In this document: positions 45,873 to 56,451 of the stretch, one piece after another | How the letters are laid out: each line of letters starts with the position of its first letter | How positions within the stretch are numbered: position 1 is the stretch's first letter | DNA from: Corynebacterium epidermidicanis | GTDB taxonomy: Bacteria > Actinomycetota > Actinomycetes > Mycobacteriales > Mycobacteriaceae | Reading direction: 5' to 3' | Length of the DNA: 64,000 bases | NCBI RefSeq assembly: GCF_001021025.1 | Contig: NZ_CP011541.1 | Coordinates: forward strand, 1,302,001 to 1,366,000 | Notes under the pieces: generated by a model | Told to the model about the DNA's origin: nothing | What the model saw: only the letters and a program-made list of their open reading frames with translations | The model's database searches: none | Made by a program: the position numbers and the translations under genes

Positions 45873-46006
45873 GATGTCTCCTTCGTTGTCGTCGTATCCG
45901 GCCCCCAGTCTAGCCTCGATCAGGCCGGGCCGGAGCAAGAAAACGAATATAGATTCGATTCCATTTTACCGAATTGCTCAGTTAACAGCAATGACATCTC
46001 GAAAAG

Positions 46007-47107
46007 CTAGGCAGATTCGGTGAGTCCATCGAACGCTTGGAGGATTCTTTCGGCAGCCAGAGTTGGGGTGATTTTGCCGTCGCGAAGCAAATGCTCGACG
46101 TCGGTACGGGCGGAGACAACTTCTTTATTGGTGTTGAGTCGCTGCAAGATTGTTTCGTGCACCATCGACCACATCCACCCCACCTGCTGCTCGCGTCGCC
46201 GGCGGTCAAATGCGCCGGATTGTTTCATGACCTCGTGGTGCTCAAGGATGTACTGCCAGAATTCGTCAATTCCAGTTCCGTCAACTGCTGACATCGTAAG
46301 TGTCGGCGGATGCCACAGGTCGTGTTCGCTGCGCACCATGCGCATCGCGGCTGCTAGTTCGCGTGCGGCGCGCTTTGCCTGCTTGAGGTTCGGGCCGTCA
46401 GCTTTGTTGATCGCCACGATCTCGGCCATTTCCAACACGCCTTTTTTGATTCCTTGCAGTTGGTCGCCCGCTCCCGCCAGCGCGAGAAACGCGAAGACAT
46501 CGACCATCTGTGAGACCGCAACCTCAGATTGTCCTACGCCGACGGTTTCTACGATCAGCACGTCGTAGCCAGCAGCTTCGAAGACCACCATCGATTCGCG
46601 GGTTGCCTTGGCCACCCCGCCGAGCGTTCCGGCGGAAGGCGACGGCCGAATAAACGCGTTGTCCTCCGCGGAAAGCTTGGTCATGCGAGTCTTATCCCCC
46701 AGGATGGAGCCACGGGTGCGGGTGGACGAAGGATCGATTGCCAGCACGGCCACCCGGTGCCCTTCAGCGAGAAGCTTCATACCGAGGGCTTCGATAGTGG
46801 TGGATTTCCCGACCCCAGGCACGCCAGTCATGCCAACGCGCAATGCACCGCCGGAGTGCGGCAGCAATTTAACCAAAAGCTCTTGGGCCAGAACCCGGTG
46901 CGCCGGAGCGGTCGATTCCAGCAAGGTGATAGCCCGCGAGAGATTCGTGCGATCATTGTTGATGACCGCCTCGTAGAGGGCGTCAACGTCAATGCGCCGG
47001 CGGGCCCGCTGCACCACCTCGGGGGCGACCGCAGTTGCACTACCGAGGTCTGTGCCGGCGGTGGTGGTTAGCGAACCGAGGCTGTGCTCCAGAAATCCGT
47101 TGTCCAC
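46007..47107 (-). CDS. meaB: Methylmalonyl-CoA mutase chaperone GTPase MeaB (ArgK)
   Basis: The 366-residue G3E GTPase has the P-loop GMTGVPGVGKST, Walker B ILVET-like VLIVETVGVGQSE (switch), and the base-recognition NKADGPN. MeaB guards methylmalonyl-CoA mutase: it admits adenosylcobalamin to the mutase and prevents inactivation. Its gene follows mutA and mutB, as in other actinobacteria, after a 116-bp gap with a hairpin. Confidence 0.95.
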   Translation of the reverse strand: MDNGFLEHSLGSLTTTAGTDLGSATAVAPEVVQRARRRIDVDALYEAVINNDRTNLSRAITLLESTAPAHRVLAQELLVKLLPHSGGALRVGMTGVPGVGKSTTIEALGMKLLAEGHRVAVLAIDPSSTRTRGSILGDKTRMTKLSAEDNAFIRPSPSAGTLGGVAKATRESMVVFEAAGYDVLIVETVGVGQSEVAVSQMVDVFAFLALAGAGDQLQGIKKGVLEMAEIVAINKADGPNLKQAKRAARELAAAMRMVRSEHDLWHPPTLTMSAVDGTGIDEFWQYILEHHEVMKQSGAFDRRRREQQVGWMWSMVHETILQRLNTNKEVVSARTDVEHLLRDGKITPTLAAERILQAFDGLTESA

Positions 47108-47150
47108 TTGATCTTCCTTTTCTTGGGTTTGGCACGCTCGAGATATGCCG

Positions 47151-47196
47151 AGGGCCGATGCCGGGATACGGGAAGCATCCTGCCGACATCGGCCCT
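47151..47196 (-). terminator. Hairpin between mutB and meaB
   Basis: AGGGCCGATG (47151-47160) and CATCGGCCCT (47187-47196) form a perfect 10-bp stem in the gap between mutB and meaB. An outer GCTCG/CGAGC pair is possible. No T-run follows, so it may attenuate or protect mRNA rather than terminate. Confidence 0.5.
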
Positions 47197-47223
47197 GGGT
47201 AACGCGAGCTAGGGGCGAATCAC

Positions 47224-49431
47224 CTAAGCAGGCAGCTCGAAGCCGAGGTTGGCAGCAAGCTTGGTCAGCATATCGATAGCCGACTCCGCGATGACTGTGC
47301 CCGGTGGGTAAATCGCCGCAGCGCCCATATCGTAGAGCTCCTGGAAATCACCCGGAGGGATCACGCCGCCGACGACAATCATGATGTCCTCGCGGCCCAG
47401 CTTCGCCAATTCCTCCTTGAGCGCGGGTACCAAAGTAAGGTGACCAGCCGCCAGGGAGGACACGCCCACGACGTGGACGTCGGCATCGACAGCACTGCGA
47501 GCTGCTTCTGCCGGGGTTTGGAAGAGCGGTCCGACGTCCACATCCATGCCGAGGTCGGCATATGCGGAAGCCACCACCTTTTGACCGCGGTCATGGCCGT
47601 CCTGGCCCATCTTCGCGATGAAGATACGTGGACGGCGACCTTCTTCTGCCTCAAAGGCATCGGCCAGCGCAATTGCCTTTTCGACGTTCGACACTGCGCC
47701 ATCCTTTCCTACTTCGTCTTTGTACACACCCGACAGCGTCTTGATTTCCGCTTCGTGGCGGCCAAAAACCTTCTCCAAGGCTAGCGAAATCTCCCCAACC
47801 GTGGCCTTTGCGCGAGCTGCGTCGACAGCCAGCTTCAGCAGATTGGATTCAAGGTCCCCAGCTTCACGTTCTTCGGTAGCAGCAGCTGCGGTCAGGGCCT
47901 CAAGAGTGCGCTGAACTTCAGCTTCGTCGCGCTCGGCGCGCAGACGATCCAGCTTTTCGAGCTGCTCAGCACGTACCTTGGAGTTTTCGACCTTGAGCAC
48001 TTCAATGGCTTCATCCTCTGCCACGATGTACTTGTTGACACCGATGAGAGCTTGGCGACCCGAGTCGATGCGGGCCTGGGTACGTGCGGCCGATTCCTCA
48101 ATGCGCAGCTTAGGAATACCTTCGATGGTGGCCTGTGCCATGCCACCGGCAGCTTCGACTTCTTCGATGTGCTTGCGGGCGCGGTTTGCCAGCTCGTTGG
48201 TGAGCCACTCGACGTAGTAAGAGCCAGCCCATGGGTCGACCGGGCGCACCGTGCCGGATTCCTGCTGCAGCAGCAACTGGGTGTTGCGCGCAATGCGGGC
48301 AGAGAAGTCGGTAGGCAGCGCCAGCGCCTCATCCAGCGCGTTGGTGTGCAGCGATTGAGTATGCCCCTGCGTTGCGGCCATCGCTTCAATCGCGGTGCGT
48401 GCGACGTTGTTGTACACGTCCTGCGCAGTAAGAGACCAGCCGGAGGTCTGGGAGTGGGTACGCAACGATTGAGACTTCGGATTCTTCGGGTCGAACTTTG
48501 CCACTAGCTCACTCCAGAGCAGGCGACCAGCGCGCAGCTTCGCGATCTCCATAAGGGTGTTCATGGAAATACCCCAGAAGAAGGACAGGCGAGGCGCGAA
48601 CTTGTCGACGTCCAGGCCAACGTCCTTACCAGCGCGAATGTATTCGATACCATCAGCAAGCGTGTAAGCGAGCTCGAGATCGGCCGTCGCGCCAGCTTCC
48701 TGGATGTGGTAGCCAGAAATCGAAATCGAGTTGAAGCGAGGCATCTTCAGCGACGTGTACTCGAAGATATTCGAGATAATGCGCATCGATGGCTTCGGCG
48801 GGTAAATGTAGGTGTTGCGGACCATGAACTCTTTCAGAATGTCGTTCTGAATGGTTCCAGCGAGCTGTTCCGGCGCTACGCCTTGCTCCTCAGCGGCCAC
48901 GATGTAAAGCGCAAGAATCGGCAGGACGGCGCCGTTCATCGTCATGGAAACGGAGACGTTGCCGAGGTCGATGCCCTCGAACAGCTGGCGCATATCCAGG
49001 ATCGAGTCGATGGCCACACCGGCCATACCGACGTCACCGATCACTCGCTCGTTATCGGAGTCGTAGCCGCGGTGAGTCGCCAAGTCGAAGGCAACCGAAA
49101 GGCCCTTCTGACCTGCGGCGAGGTTGCGACGGTAAAACGCGTTGGATTCGGCGGCCGTCGAAAAGCCCGCGTACTGACGAATCGTCCACGGCTGGTTGGT
49201 GTACATCGTCGGGTACGGCCCGCGCATGAACGGTGCGATACCTGGGAAGGAATCAAGTGGATGCCCGGCGGCTGCGGCAGCGTCGCGGTCTGCGCGGGTG
49301 TACACGCGTTTTACTTCGATGCCTTCTGGTGTCTCCCACACCTGATCGGCGGAGGATGCTGCCGGTGGCTGGGTAGCTGGGGCTTTCGCAGACGTCCGTG
49401 GGGTGTGTGCAAAATTAGGGATGGTAGTCAT
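47224..49431 (-). CDS. mutB: Methylmalonyl-CoA mutase large (alpha) subunit
   Basis: The 735-residue subunit binds adenosylcobalamin and isomerises methylmalonyl-CoA and succinyl-CoA. The N-terminal TIM barrel has [24 protein letters not shown]…[30 protein letters not shown]. The C-terminal B12 domain has [14 protein letters not shown], the DxHxxG cobalt-binding motif. It follows mutA after eight bases. The proteins form a heterodimer in actinobacteria. Confidence 0.96.
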   Translation of the reverse strand: MTTIPNFAHTPRTSAKAPATQPPAASSADQVWETPEGIEVKRVYTRADRDAAAAAGHPLDSFPGIAPFMRGPYPTMYTNQPWTIRQYAGFSTAAESNAFYRRNLAAGQKGLSVAFDLATHRGYDSDNERVIGDVGMAGVAIDSILDMRQLFEGIDLGNVSVSMTMNGAVLPILALYIVAAEEQGVAPEQLAGTIQNDILKEFMVRNTYIYPPKPSMRIISNIFEYTSLKMPRFNSISISGYHIQEAGATADLELAYTLADGIEYIRAGKDVGLDVDKFAPRLSFFWGISMNTLMEIAKLRAGRLLWSELVAKFDPKNPKSQSLRTHSQTSGWSLTAQDVYNNVARTAIEAMAATQGHTQSLHTNALDEALALPTDFSARIARNTQLLLQQESGTVRPVDPWAGSYYVEWLTNELANRARKHIEEVEAAGGMAQATIEGIPKLRIEESAARTQARIDSGRQALIGVNKYIVAEDEAIEVLKVENSKVRAEQLEKLDRLRAERDEAEVQRTLEALTAAAATEEREAGDLESNLLKLAVDAARAKATVGEISLALEKVFGRHEAEIKTLSGVYKDEVGKDGAVSNVEKAIALADAFEAEEGRRPRIFIAKMGQDGHDRGQKVVASAYADLGMDVDVGPLFQTPAEAARSAVDADVHVVGVSSLAAGHLTLVPALKEELAKLGREDIMIVVGGVIPPGDFQELYDMGAAAIYPPGTVIAESAIDMLTKLAANLGFELPA

Positions 49432-49439
49432 AGTTGCTC

Positions 49440-51278
49440 TTACGCTCCCAACTTGGTCAGCAGCTCAGCCAAAGTGGCCGCTGCGTCGATCTTGAGGTTG
49501 AGGTATCCGTCTGGTTGATCAGCGGCTTCCGCGAAGGTCTGTGGAGCTCCAGCGAGCAGAATTTCGCCAGCGCCGGCATCGCGAAGCGCCTTGACCACGC
49601 TTTCACCCGTCGCAGCGTATTCCTGATCAGTGCCACAGATCACGACGATGTCTGAGGCCTTGGCCGCTGCAGCAAATTCCTCGGTGCCAGGAGCGACTTG
49701 TCCAGGGTTGAGGACTTCAATTCCGCCGGAGGCCAAGAGGTTGGTGGTGAATCCAGTACGGATGTTGTGCTTGGCCAGCGGACCGATCGGAACCAATCCG
49801 ATGATCGGGCGCGTGCCGTGCTCCTCAAGGTACGCGTCCGAACGGTTGCGTAGCGCCTCAAATTCCGCAGCCCAACGACGCACGCCGGCTGGTTCCACGC
49901 GGAGCTCAGCCGGCAAAGCCTTCTCGCCCAGGTTCGGGAACTCATTGATGCCGGTTAGCTGCTTGCGTCGCGAGGCGATGTCAGCACGCACCTTCTCATG
50001 CGATGCTGCGAGCTTTTCGACGATCGTGTGTTGCGCAGCGGTGAAGCCGCCAGCAGCTTCCACTTCGGTAAATACCTGCCAAGATCGGTCTGCGAGATCA
50101 TCGGTGAGTCGTTCGACATAGAAGGAACCACCTGCGGGGTCTACGACATATCCCAAGTGGGACTCTTCTAGCAGCAGCAGGTTGGTGTTGCGAGCGATGC
50201 GCTTGGCGAAGGCTCGGGAAACTCCGGGCATTCCGCCAGCAACTGCGTAATCGAACGGCAGAACTTCCACATCAGAGGCACCGCCGACACCGGCCGCGAA
50301 TGCGGCGACGGTTACTCGCAGCATGTTGACCCAAGGATCGCGCTGCGAGAACATCTCCGGTGCGGTGAGCGCATGCTGTGGTGCCAGTCCAGCCTCGGGG
50401 AAACCAAGTTCTTCAGCGACTCGTGCCCACAGTGATCGGGCTGCGCGGAACTTCGCGATTTGCCCGAACTGATCGTCAGTGGTGGCAAAACGGAAGGAAA
50501 GTTGTCCGAGAGCCTGTTCCACGCTTAAACCGGCTGTAGTGAGCTCGCGCAAGTACTCAACACCGGCGGCTAGGGCAAAACCGATTTCTTCCGCATCCGT
50601 AGCGCCTTGGTTGGCGAAGGATACGGCGTCGACAAGCACGGCGCGGACCCCTGGGCGCTGTGCGGCCGCCTCGGCGAGTGCGATGGTCTCGGCGAGTGAA
50701 GCGGAGGCGGAGCCATCAATCTGCGCGGTCAGCGGTGCTGCGCCAAGTTCGAGCTGAATTCCAGACTCACCTTCGGTGAGCTGAAGCAGCTGGTCCGCTA
50801 CCGCAGCGGTGGCACCGCCAGCGGCAAGCCGAACTGGCATTGCGGAGAGAACGACATTATTCAATACGGCCTTTAGATCAACATCAGCTTCAGCACGAAG
50901 CACGATCTGCGAGGTACCGTTGTTCAACGCAGCTAGGATTTCTTTGTTCGCAGCGGCAGCGTCAGCGGTGTCGAAGCTTTCCGTGACCCCCCAGCCGATA
51001 CGGCCGTCGGAGGGAGCAACCCCGCCGCGGACGAAAGGGAAAGCGCCCGGAGCGGCGACTTCTGCGCCCTCATCCGCTCGGGTGTACAGCGGGTTGACGT
51101 CGATGCCATCGTTAGTGGTGCGGATGAGCTTGGTCCACACGTCGGCGGGAACGTCAGCGATATCTTTCTTTTGCACACGCGCAAACACCTTGGCTACGGC
51201 TCGATACCAATCTTGTTGATTGGCGGCGAATTCCGCAGGCAAAGAAGTGGTTGCCGCGTCAGACTGGCGATCAGTCAC
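49440..51278 (-). CDS. mutA: Methylmalonyl-CoA mutase small (beta) subunit
   Basis: I prefer the GTG at 51278 (612 residues), with AAGGGGAGA upstream; an ATG at 51311 is in frame but lacks a ribosome binding site. The fold mirrors MutB: a TIM-barrel part with [26 protein letters not shown], and a C-terminal Rossmann region ([28 protein letters not shown]…). The C-terminal part has no DxHxxG, so it does not bind B12, as is usual for the small subunit. mutA-mutB-meaB form one transcription unit. Confidence 0.94.
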   Translation of the reverse strand: MTDRQSDAATTSLPAEFAANQQDWYRAVAKVFARVQKKDIADVPADVWTKLIRTTNDGIDVNPLYTRADEGAEVAAPGAFPFVRGGVAPSDGRIGWGVTESFDTADAAAANKEILAALNNGTSQIVLRAEADVDLKAVLNNVVLSAMPVRLAAGGATAAVADQLLQLTEGESGIQLELGAAPLTAQIDGSASASLAETIALAEAAAQRPGVRAVLVDAVSFANQGATDAEEIGFALAAGVEYLRELTTAGLSVEQALGQLSFRFATTDDQFGQIAKFRAARSLWARVAEELGFPEAGLAPQHALTAPEMFSQRDPWVNMLRVTVAAFAAGVGGASDVEVLPFDYAVAGGMPGVSRAFAKRIARNTNLLLLEESHLGYVVDPAGGSFYVERLTDDLADRSWQVFTEVEAAGGFTAAQHTIVEKLAASHEKVRADIASRRKQLTGINEFPNLGEKALPAELRVEPAGVRRWAAEFEALRNRSDAYLEEHGTRPIIGLVPIGPLAKHNIRTGFTTNLLASGGIEVLNPGQVAPGTEEFAAAAKASDIVVICGTDQEYAATGESVVKALRDAGAGEILLAGAPQTFAEAADQPDGYLNLKIDAAATLAELLTKLGA

Positions 51279-51718
51279 AACGGATCTTCTCCCCTTGGGT
51301 CGAGTGGTCATGCAATTGCTGAATGGAAACCGAACCCAATTCGCTTTTCGGCGATAAGGCGGCGGCTACCAAACCTGCGGGTTTCGCCTCCGGGTAACGG
51401 CCACACCTGGCTACCCAATCCTGGAATCCAAAGCACAGTCGAACTACCGCAGAGCCAAAGCTCACACTTATCTTCCACTGTAGTCATTGAAACTTCGGCG
51501 TACGGGTCAATTCGTGCACCAGTATTCGATCCATGCTTTCGCCGACCCTCAAGCTGCGGGCAGCAGCGGGAAAACGCAATCGAAAATACCCAGCTCATTG
51601 GGAGTGTTACACGGTAACACTATCGTCAGCTCAGCGGGGCGTCGACAAGCGCCCTTCGCTATTATCAGGGTGGCAAACTCCCCCAGTTAAGGTGTGCACT
51701 AACCTAGCTGATGTGCGG

Positions 51719-52402
51719 ATGACTCGAACAAAGAAGTTCATCGCCTTGGGCGTGCTCGTGCTCATTGGTGTATTGGTGGTGGCCTTAGTAGACATTGAAT
51801 CCCCTGCGCAACTGCGTCAGTTCTTTGAAAAGTTCGGGGTTTGGTCGTGGCTCGCCTTCTTCTTCGCCTATGTTGTGCTCACGCAGTTCCCGGTTCCTCG
51901 GACAACCTTTACCGTGGCGGCTGGAGTGCTGTTTGGCCCAATTTTGGGAAGCGCGTTGGCGCTGAGTGCCACCACGATCTCGGCTGCGCTGTCGCTGACA
52001 ATGTTGCGCGCATTGCTGGCTGATCCGCAAGAAGTAGCCCAACCACACGATTCCTGGCTGCAACAAATGGCCAGCAAACAGCGCGATCATCCCGCATTCG
52101 CCCGCATAAACACCCGCCTTGAGCAGCGCGGAGGCATCGCCGTATTCTTTCTCCGGATGATCGCCGGGATACCCTTCTCCGTGCTCAATTACGCCTGCGT
52201 GCTCACCCCCATCCCGTTGCGCTCGTTTGTCGTGGCAACCTTTTTCGGCTCTGCGCCTTCAACCATCGCCGGTGTGGTTTTAGGGGACGCCCTCACCGGT
52301 TCCCACGACACCCGCATGTTGTGGGTTTTCGCAGTCCTATTGGTTGTTGGTCTCTCCGGCCTTTTCATCGACTTTTTGCTGCCAGTCAAGCCTAAGGCGT
52401 AG
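51719..52402 (+). CDS. TVP38/TMEM64 (SNARE-associated/DedA-like) membrane protein
   Basis: The ATG at 51719 gives 227 residues (MTRTKKFIALGVLVLIGVLVV); the long open frame upstream to 51533 is not coding-like. It has several hydrophobic helices and the family pattern FPVPRTTFTVAAGVLFGPILGSALALSATTISAALSLTMLRAL with a PG…IAGIPFSVLNY second half. Members are membrane proteins of the DedA superfamily; some are lipid scramblases. It diverges from mutA; mycobacteria also have a TVP38 gene beside mutA. Confidence 0.88.
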   Translation: MTRTKKFIALGVLVLIGVLVVALVDIESPAQLRQFFEKFGVWSWLAFFFAYVVLTQFPVPRTTFTVAAGVLFGPILGSALALSATTISAALSLTMLRALLADPQEVAQPHDSWLQQMASKQRDHPAFARINTRLEQRGGIAVFFLRMIAGIPFSVLNYACVLTPIPLRSFVVATFFGSAPSTIAGVVLGDALTGSHDTRMLWVFAVLLVVGLSGLFIDFLLPVKPKA

Positions 52403-52412
52403 ACTCGACGGC

Positions 52413-53045
52413 ATGTTTGCCATCTACGCCCGCTACCGAGGACGCGATGTCCGCCGTGCTGAACTGGTTCGTCGTTCAGCCGAAGCATTGTCGACGCTCC
52501 CCGGAATCGGCAATTTTGATGTTATTGACGTGGAAGACATCTGCGCCACAGCGCAGGGCGAGGATGCTGCGGTGGCAATCGCGGATGTAACTATGGCACT
52601 GCTTTCCGCAGGCGATTGGGCAGTAGGTATCGCGGTGCTGCCTACAGACAGCAACGAAGACGAGGAAGTGGCGCGGGTGATGGCTGGCAACGCGCTAGGA
52701 ACTAGTGGCCGCAGTGGCACTGTCAAGGTCCGGGTCGCACCTCGATCAAGTTCAGCTGCCACGGCGGGGCTGAGAGAGCTTAAACAGCAGGCCAACACCT
52801 GGGCGTTCGATATTTCGGCTGCGTTTACCTTGCTTTCAGCCGTGCTTGCAAAACGTACGGCTGAGGGACGTGAGGCCACCGCCTTCATGCGTCGCGGTCT
52901 CACTCAGGTGGAGGCCGCTGAGGAGTTGGGTATTACGAAGCAAGCGATGTCACAGCGGTTGCAAGCTGCGGGCTGGCAAGCAGAAACCGCCGGCTGGCAG
53001 CTGGCGGTTGATCTGTTGCAAAAGGCTGAGTTAGGGGTGTGCTAG
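52413..53045 (+). CDS. Helix-turn-helix protein of unknown function
   Basis: The 210-residue product starts at ATG 52413, ten bases after the TVP38 stop. The first ~100 residues have no recognised domain (a conserved-looking ERSAEALSTLPGIGNFDVIDVEDI region). Near the C-terminus FMRRGLTQVEAAEELGITKQAMSQRLQAAGWQAE reads as an HTH. This could be a small DNA-binding regulator; I cannot name the family or targets. It is convergent with the band 7 gene, nine bases apart. Confidence 0.72.
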   Translation: MFAIYARYRGRDVRRAELVRRSAEALSTLPGIGNFDVIDVEDICATAQGEDAAVAIADVTMALLSAGDWAVGIAVLPTDSNEDEEVARVMAGNALGTSGRSGTVKVRVAPRSSSAATAGLRELKQQANTWAFDISAAFTLLSAVLAKRTAEGREATAFMRRGLTQVEAAEELGITKQAMSQRLQAAGWQAETAGWQLAVDLLQKAELGVC

Positions 53046-53054
53046 CCCTATTCG

Positions 53055-54299
53055 CTACTGCTGAGGTTCAGTCGGCGGGGCTTGGTCGAACTGGGGCACG
53101 GGGAATTGTGCAGGCACTGATGCGTGCGGGCTTTCCAGCGACGGAATGTCGGACGAATTATCTCGCGCGGCAGCGGTCTTCGCTGCTAGCGCAGCCCCGG
53201 GATCTTCTTCCACCGGTTTATTAGCTACCGCGTTGGCTGCGGCGACCGCAGCTGCAATTTCTGGGTCTGATTCGGTGTTGAACCACTCGTCGACGTTCTC
53301 CTGAGCGGCCATTTCCTTAGTCTCCTCGGTGACTGTGGCTGGCTCATAACGGAACACACCGTCTTCGTCCTTGTTGGCCATCGAACGAGCGAACTGCTCG
53401 AGGGAGTCCCCAAATTGGCTTGGGACGAGCCACATCTTGTTTGCACTACCTTCGGCCATCTTTGGCAACTTCTCTAGGTATTGGTAAGCCAGCACCTCAG
53501 GCGTGAGCTGTGCAGACTTGATAGCGGCATTAACCTTCTGAATCGAGCGGGCTTCACCTTGGGCCTTGAGGTACTTAGCGGCACGTTCACCCTCAGCGCG
53601 CAAAATCATTGCCTGACGCTCGGCCTCTGCGGCCAAGATAGCAGCGTGCTTTTCACCCTCGGCAGCCAGAATCTTCGCTTGCTTTTCACCTTCGGCGGTC
53701 TTGATGTCAGCTTCGCGCTGACCTTCAGCTGCGAGAATGGTGGCGCGCTTTTCGCGGTCGGCCTTCATTTGCTTTTCCATCGACTGCTGAATCGATGGTG
53801 GTGGATCGATGGCCTTTAGCTCCACGCGGGAAATGCGCAGGCCCCATTTGGTGGTGGCGGCATCCAGCTCGCCCCGCAGGCGTCGGTTGATAACTTCACG
53901 GGAGGTAAGCGTTTCTTCGAGTGTCATGCCACCGACGACGTCACGCAGCGTAGCGGTGGAAATCTGCTCGACACCCACGATGTAGTTGTCCACGCCGTAG
54001 ATGGCGCGAGCCGGGTCGTTGATTTGGAAAGTTACTACCGTGTCGATCGCGACGGTGAGGTTATCCTGGGTAATCACTGCCTGCGGCGGGAAGGAAACCA
54101 CTCGCTCACGGGTATCGACCTTCGCGCGCACGCGGTCGATAAACGGAACCAGGATGGTAATGCCACCCGACACCGTGCGGGTGTATTTACCGAGACGCTC
54201 GATGACAGCTGCCTCACCTTGTGGAATCAAGGCAATTGACTTGACAACGAGCAGCAGAATGAGCACTAAAAATATCAGCAGTACCGCTAGCTCTATCAT
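53055..54299 (-). CDS. SPFH/band 7 (stomatin-like) membrane-associated protein
   Basis: From ATG at 54299 (AAGGA upstream) the protein has 414 residues. An N-terminal helix anchors it, then a band 7 domain (IPQGEAAVIERLGKYTRTVSGGITILVPFIDRVRAKVDTRERVVSFPPQAVITQDN). Residues ~190-260 form a coiled-coil with 10-residue-like repeats (AAEGEKQAKIL, AAEGEKHAAIL, AAEAERQAMIL). The tail is low complexity. NfeD is encoded directly upstream with a 4-base overlap; the pair scaffold the membrane together, as known for these families. Confidence 0.92.
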   Translation of the reverse strand: MIELAVLLIFLVLILLLVVKSIALIPQGEAAVIERLGKYTRTVSGGITILVPFIDRVRAKVDTRERVVSFPPQAVITQDNLTVAIDTVVTFQINDPARAIYGVDNYIVGVEQISTATLRDVVGGMTLEETLTSREVINRRLRGELDAATTKWGLRISRVELKAIDPPPSIQQSMEKQMKADREKRATILAAEGQREADIKTAEGEKQAKILAAEGEKHAAILAAEAERQAMILRAEGERAAKYLKAQGEARSIQKVNAAIKSAQLTPEVLAYQYLEKLPKMAEGSANKMWLVPSQFGDSLEQFARSMANKDEDGVFRYEPATVTEETKEMAAQENVDEWFNTESDPEIAAAVAAANAVANKPVEEDPGAALAAKTAAARDNSSDIPSLESPHASVPAQFPVPQFDQAPPTEPQQ

Positions 54300-54727
54300 G
54301 AAATGTCCTTCCATACGATGGCTGTTGAGCCATCAATTCGGGCTACATAGACGCGATCATCTTCCTCGAACAGCTCTGTGGGAAGCATGGATTTAGCAGA
54401 CCAAATCTCGCCATCAATACGCACCAGTCCACCGCTTTCGCTCACGGGTTCCAACACCTCCGCTGCCTTACCGACGAGCGCCTGCACGGAAGTATCCAAT
54501 GCAGGCTTTCGGTGCAAATGTCGATGCAGGATCGGACGAACGAACATGAGGTTGGCTACCGCGCACACCGCAAAAACCGCGACTTGGACCCACATTGGTA
54601 CGCCCGTGAGGGCCACGCCAGCGGTCATGAGTGCCGCGGTTCCGATGAGCAACAGCGAAAACTCTCCGCCAACCAGCTCAAGGCCAGCAAAGACCAGCCC
54701 CGCTATGAACCAGATGAGTGCTTCCAC
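54296..54727 (-). CDS. nfeD: NfeD-family membrane protein
   Basis: The 143-residue short NfeD has a hydrophobic N-terminal half (four segments) and an OB-fold C-terminal part (LVGKAAEVLEPVSESGGLVRIDGEIWSAKSM). It is translationally coupled to the band 7 gene (stop and start overlap by four bases). In mycobacteria the same pair (Rv1487-Rv1488) lies near hemZ. Its exact function is not known. Confidence 0.9.
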   Translation of the reverse strand: MEALIWFIAGLVFAGLELVGGEFSLLLIGTAALMTAGVALTGVPMWVQVAVFAVCAVANLMFVRPILHRHLHRKPALDTSVQALVGKAAEVLEPVSESGGLVRIDGEIWSAKSMLPTELFEEDDRVYVARIDGSTAIVWKDIS

Positions 54728-54776
54728 AGCGATAACGCTACCTAATAGATGGGTGGCTCGCAGGAAATAGCACCAG

Positions 54777-55619
54777 TTAACGGAAATCTTCTTTAGTTAG
54801 CTCGGGAACGGTAACCCAATCGACGAGCTTTTCGACGGCCCCGATCAATGTGGAATCAATGTCCCTAAAACTGGTCACGGCATTGAATACTCGGTTCCAT
54901 CCCTCTTTCGGATCCGACCAGCCAACTCGCTGGCAGACGCCAGTTTTCCAATCTTCGCCACGCGGGATTTCCGGCCAGGCTTTTAGTCCTAACCGTTCCG
55001 GTTTCACGGCAGCCCAAATGTCGATGTATGGATGCCCAGTAACTAGCACATGCGGACCGACAGTCTCGGTAATTCGGGTTTCTTTTGAGCCTTGCACGAG
55101 GTGATCAGCGAGAACGCCGACTCGGCGCCCTGGCCCCGGTTGAAACTCTGCCAGCCGTTCTGGCAAGTTGTCGAGTCCCTCCAGATACTCCACCACGACT
55201 CCCTCAACGCGCAGGTCATGGCCCCACACCTTCTCCACGATTGCGGCGTCGTGAATGCCCTCCACCCAGATCCGTGAAGGGGCCGCTACTTTGGCTTCCA
55301 CGTTTGCTACTTTGCGCGAGCCGGAGTTTGAGCGCTGTGGCGCCTGTTTCGGCACATATCGGGTAAGTGATACTCGCTGCCCTTCGACGAGGAAGGCGCC
55401 GTCGACAAGCTTGAAGAGGCGCTCTGTGCGGTAGCGGTCCTCTAACCGGACGAAGTCGCCATCGTAAGTGCGCTCGAAGCCCGTGACTGCGCCGACGAAG
55501 CCATCTACCAGGACCTCGACTACAAGCCCCGGCTCAGCGGGAACGCGGGGATACTCCACGCGCTGTTTTCGAGAATGTCCACTAAAGATGTCACCGGCGT
55601 AGGGGTCACGGAAATTCAT
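54777..55619 (-). CDS. DUF3097 family protein
   Basis: The 280-residue protein is the actinobacterial DUF3097 type. An N-terminal beta-rich part (LVVEVLVDGFVGAVTGFERTYDGDFVRLEDRYR) is followed by a Toprim-like stretch RIWVEGIHDAAIVEKVWGHDLR, where the Glu and later Asp (VGVLADHLVQGSKE) resemble a metal site. Such a fold hints at nucleic-acid or nucleotide chemistry; the activity is not established. It diverges from the unknown gene at 55654 by 34 bp. Confidence 0.85.
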   Translation of the reverse strand: MNFRDPYAGDIFSGHSRKQRVEYPRVPAEPGLVVEVLVDGFVGAVTGFERTYDGDFVRLEDRYRTERLFKLVDGAFLVEGQRVSLTRYVPKQAPQRSNSGSRKVANVEAKVAAPSRIWVEGIHDAAIVEKVWGHDLRVEGVVVEYLEGLDNLPERLAEFQPGPGRRVGVLADHLVQGSKETRITETVGPHVLVTGHPYIDIWAAVKPERLGLKAWPEIPRGEDWKTGVCQRVGWSDPKEGWNRVFNAVTSFRDIDSTLIGAVEKLVDWVTVPELTKEDFR

Positions 55620-55653
55620 GTTTATTGAGCATATCCGCTAAGCTTTGCAGGCT

Positions 55654-56436
55654 ATGGATTACCGCGCCCAAGTTTATTCTCCGCTGCAAAACCTCGCGAT
55701 CTGGCTGGGTGCGTGGCTAGCTGATTATGTCGCGACGGACGAATGTCTTGGTGCCGTCACCGAGCTTGGCGGCGCGCACCTCCTTGAAGGGGAGCATCCG
55801 GAGGTGGGCAGCAATGTTGATTTCCTCAAACTGGTTCGTAACCTCGTGGACGAGCCGGCGCCTCCCACCCCACCATTGAGCTTGGTGCTGTGTGGCCCCG
55901 GCGATGCGCCGCGGCTGCCAGTAGGATCGGCAGCCTATGCAGCTACAATTGAGGGCGGATTGGGTGCGCTGGTAATGCCGCAAAGACATGCCGGTAGTCA
56001 TATCCTCGTCCCACAACCCTATTCTGCTGGCCTGAGGTGGCAACGCTTCACCATCGACGAGCCACTGCCACCGGTGGACTACCTCAGCCCTGGCGACGCG
56101 GACAGGTCACTCGCAGAAGCCACTCGAGCGGCCGCGGATCTTATTGAAGCGATGGGCGACAATAATCTTACGCGGAACAAGAGTATTCCTGATCCACGCC
56201 TAACTGTCGGCCATCTCTCTGACTTCTACGATGTGCCCGGCCTCCCCCTCATCACGCCACCACGCGCTGCCAAGCTCTTTGCACGCGCCGACCGGGTGGC
56301 GGCCATCATCGAAACTGTGCAGTCGCATGTTGGGGACCATAGCCTCGATCCCCAACTCATTTCCCTCTGGCGCCATATCAGGGCCGCGCGAGTCGCTGGC
56401 GTAACGTACGCACTGCAAGAATTTCAACGCGGCTAG
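55654..56436 (+). CDS. Conserved actinobacterial hypothetical protein (Rv1486c-like context)
   Basis: I chose ATG at 55654 (260 residues, MDYRAQVYSPLQNLAIWLGAWLADYV). I see no catalytic motif, signal or membrane segment. The order hemH, this gene and the NfeD/band 7 pair matches mycobacteria, which have a conserved hypothetical at this place (Rv1486c), so orthology is likely. It diverges from DUF3097 and converges on hemH (15 bp apart). Confidence 0.78.
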   Translation: MDYRAQVYSPLQNLAIWLGAWLADYVATDECLGAVTELGGAHLLEGEHPEVGSNVDFLKLVRNLVDEPAPPTPPLSLVLCGPGDAPRLPVGSAAYAATIEGGLGALVMPQRHAGSHILVPQPYSAGLRWQRFTIDEPLPPVDYLSPGDADRSLAEATRAAADLIEAMGDNNLTRNKSIPDPRLTVGHLSDFYDVPGLPLITPPRAAKLFARADRVAAIIETVQSHVGDHSLDPQLISLWRHIRAARVAGVTYALQEFQRG

Positions 56437-56451
56437 GGCCTGTTCCTGGGC

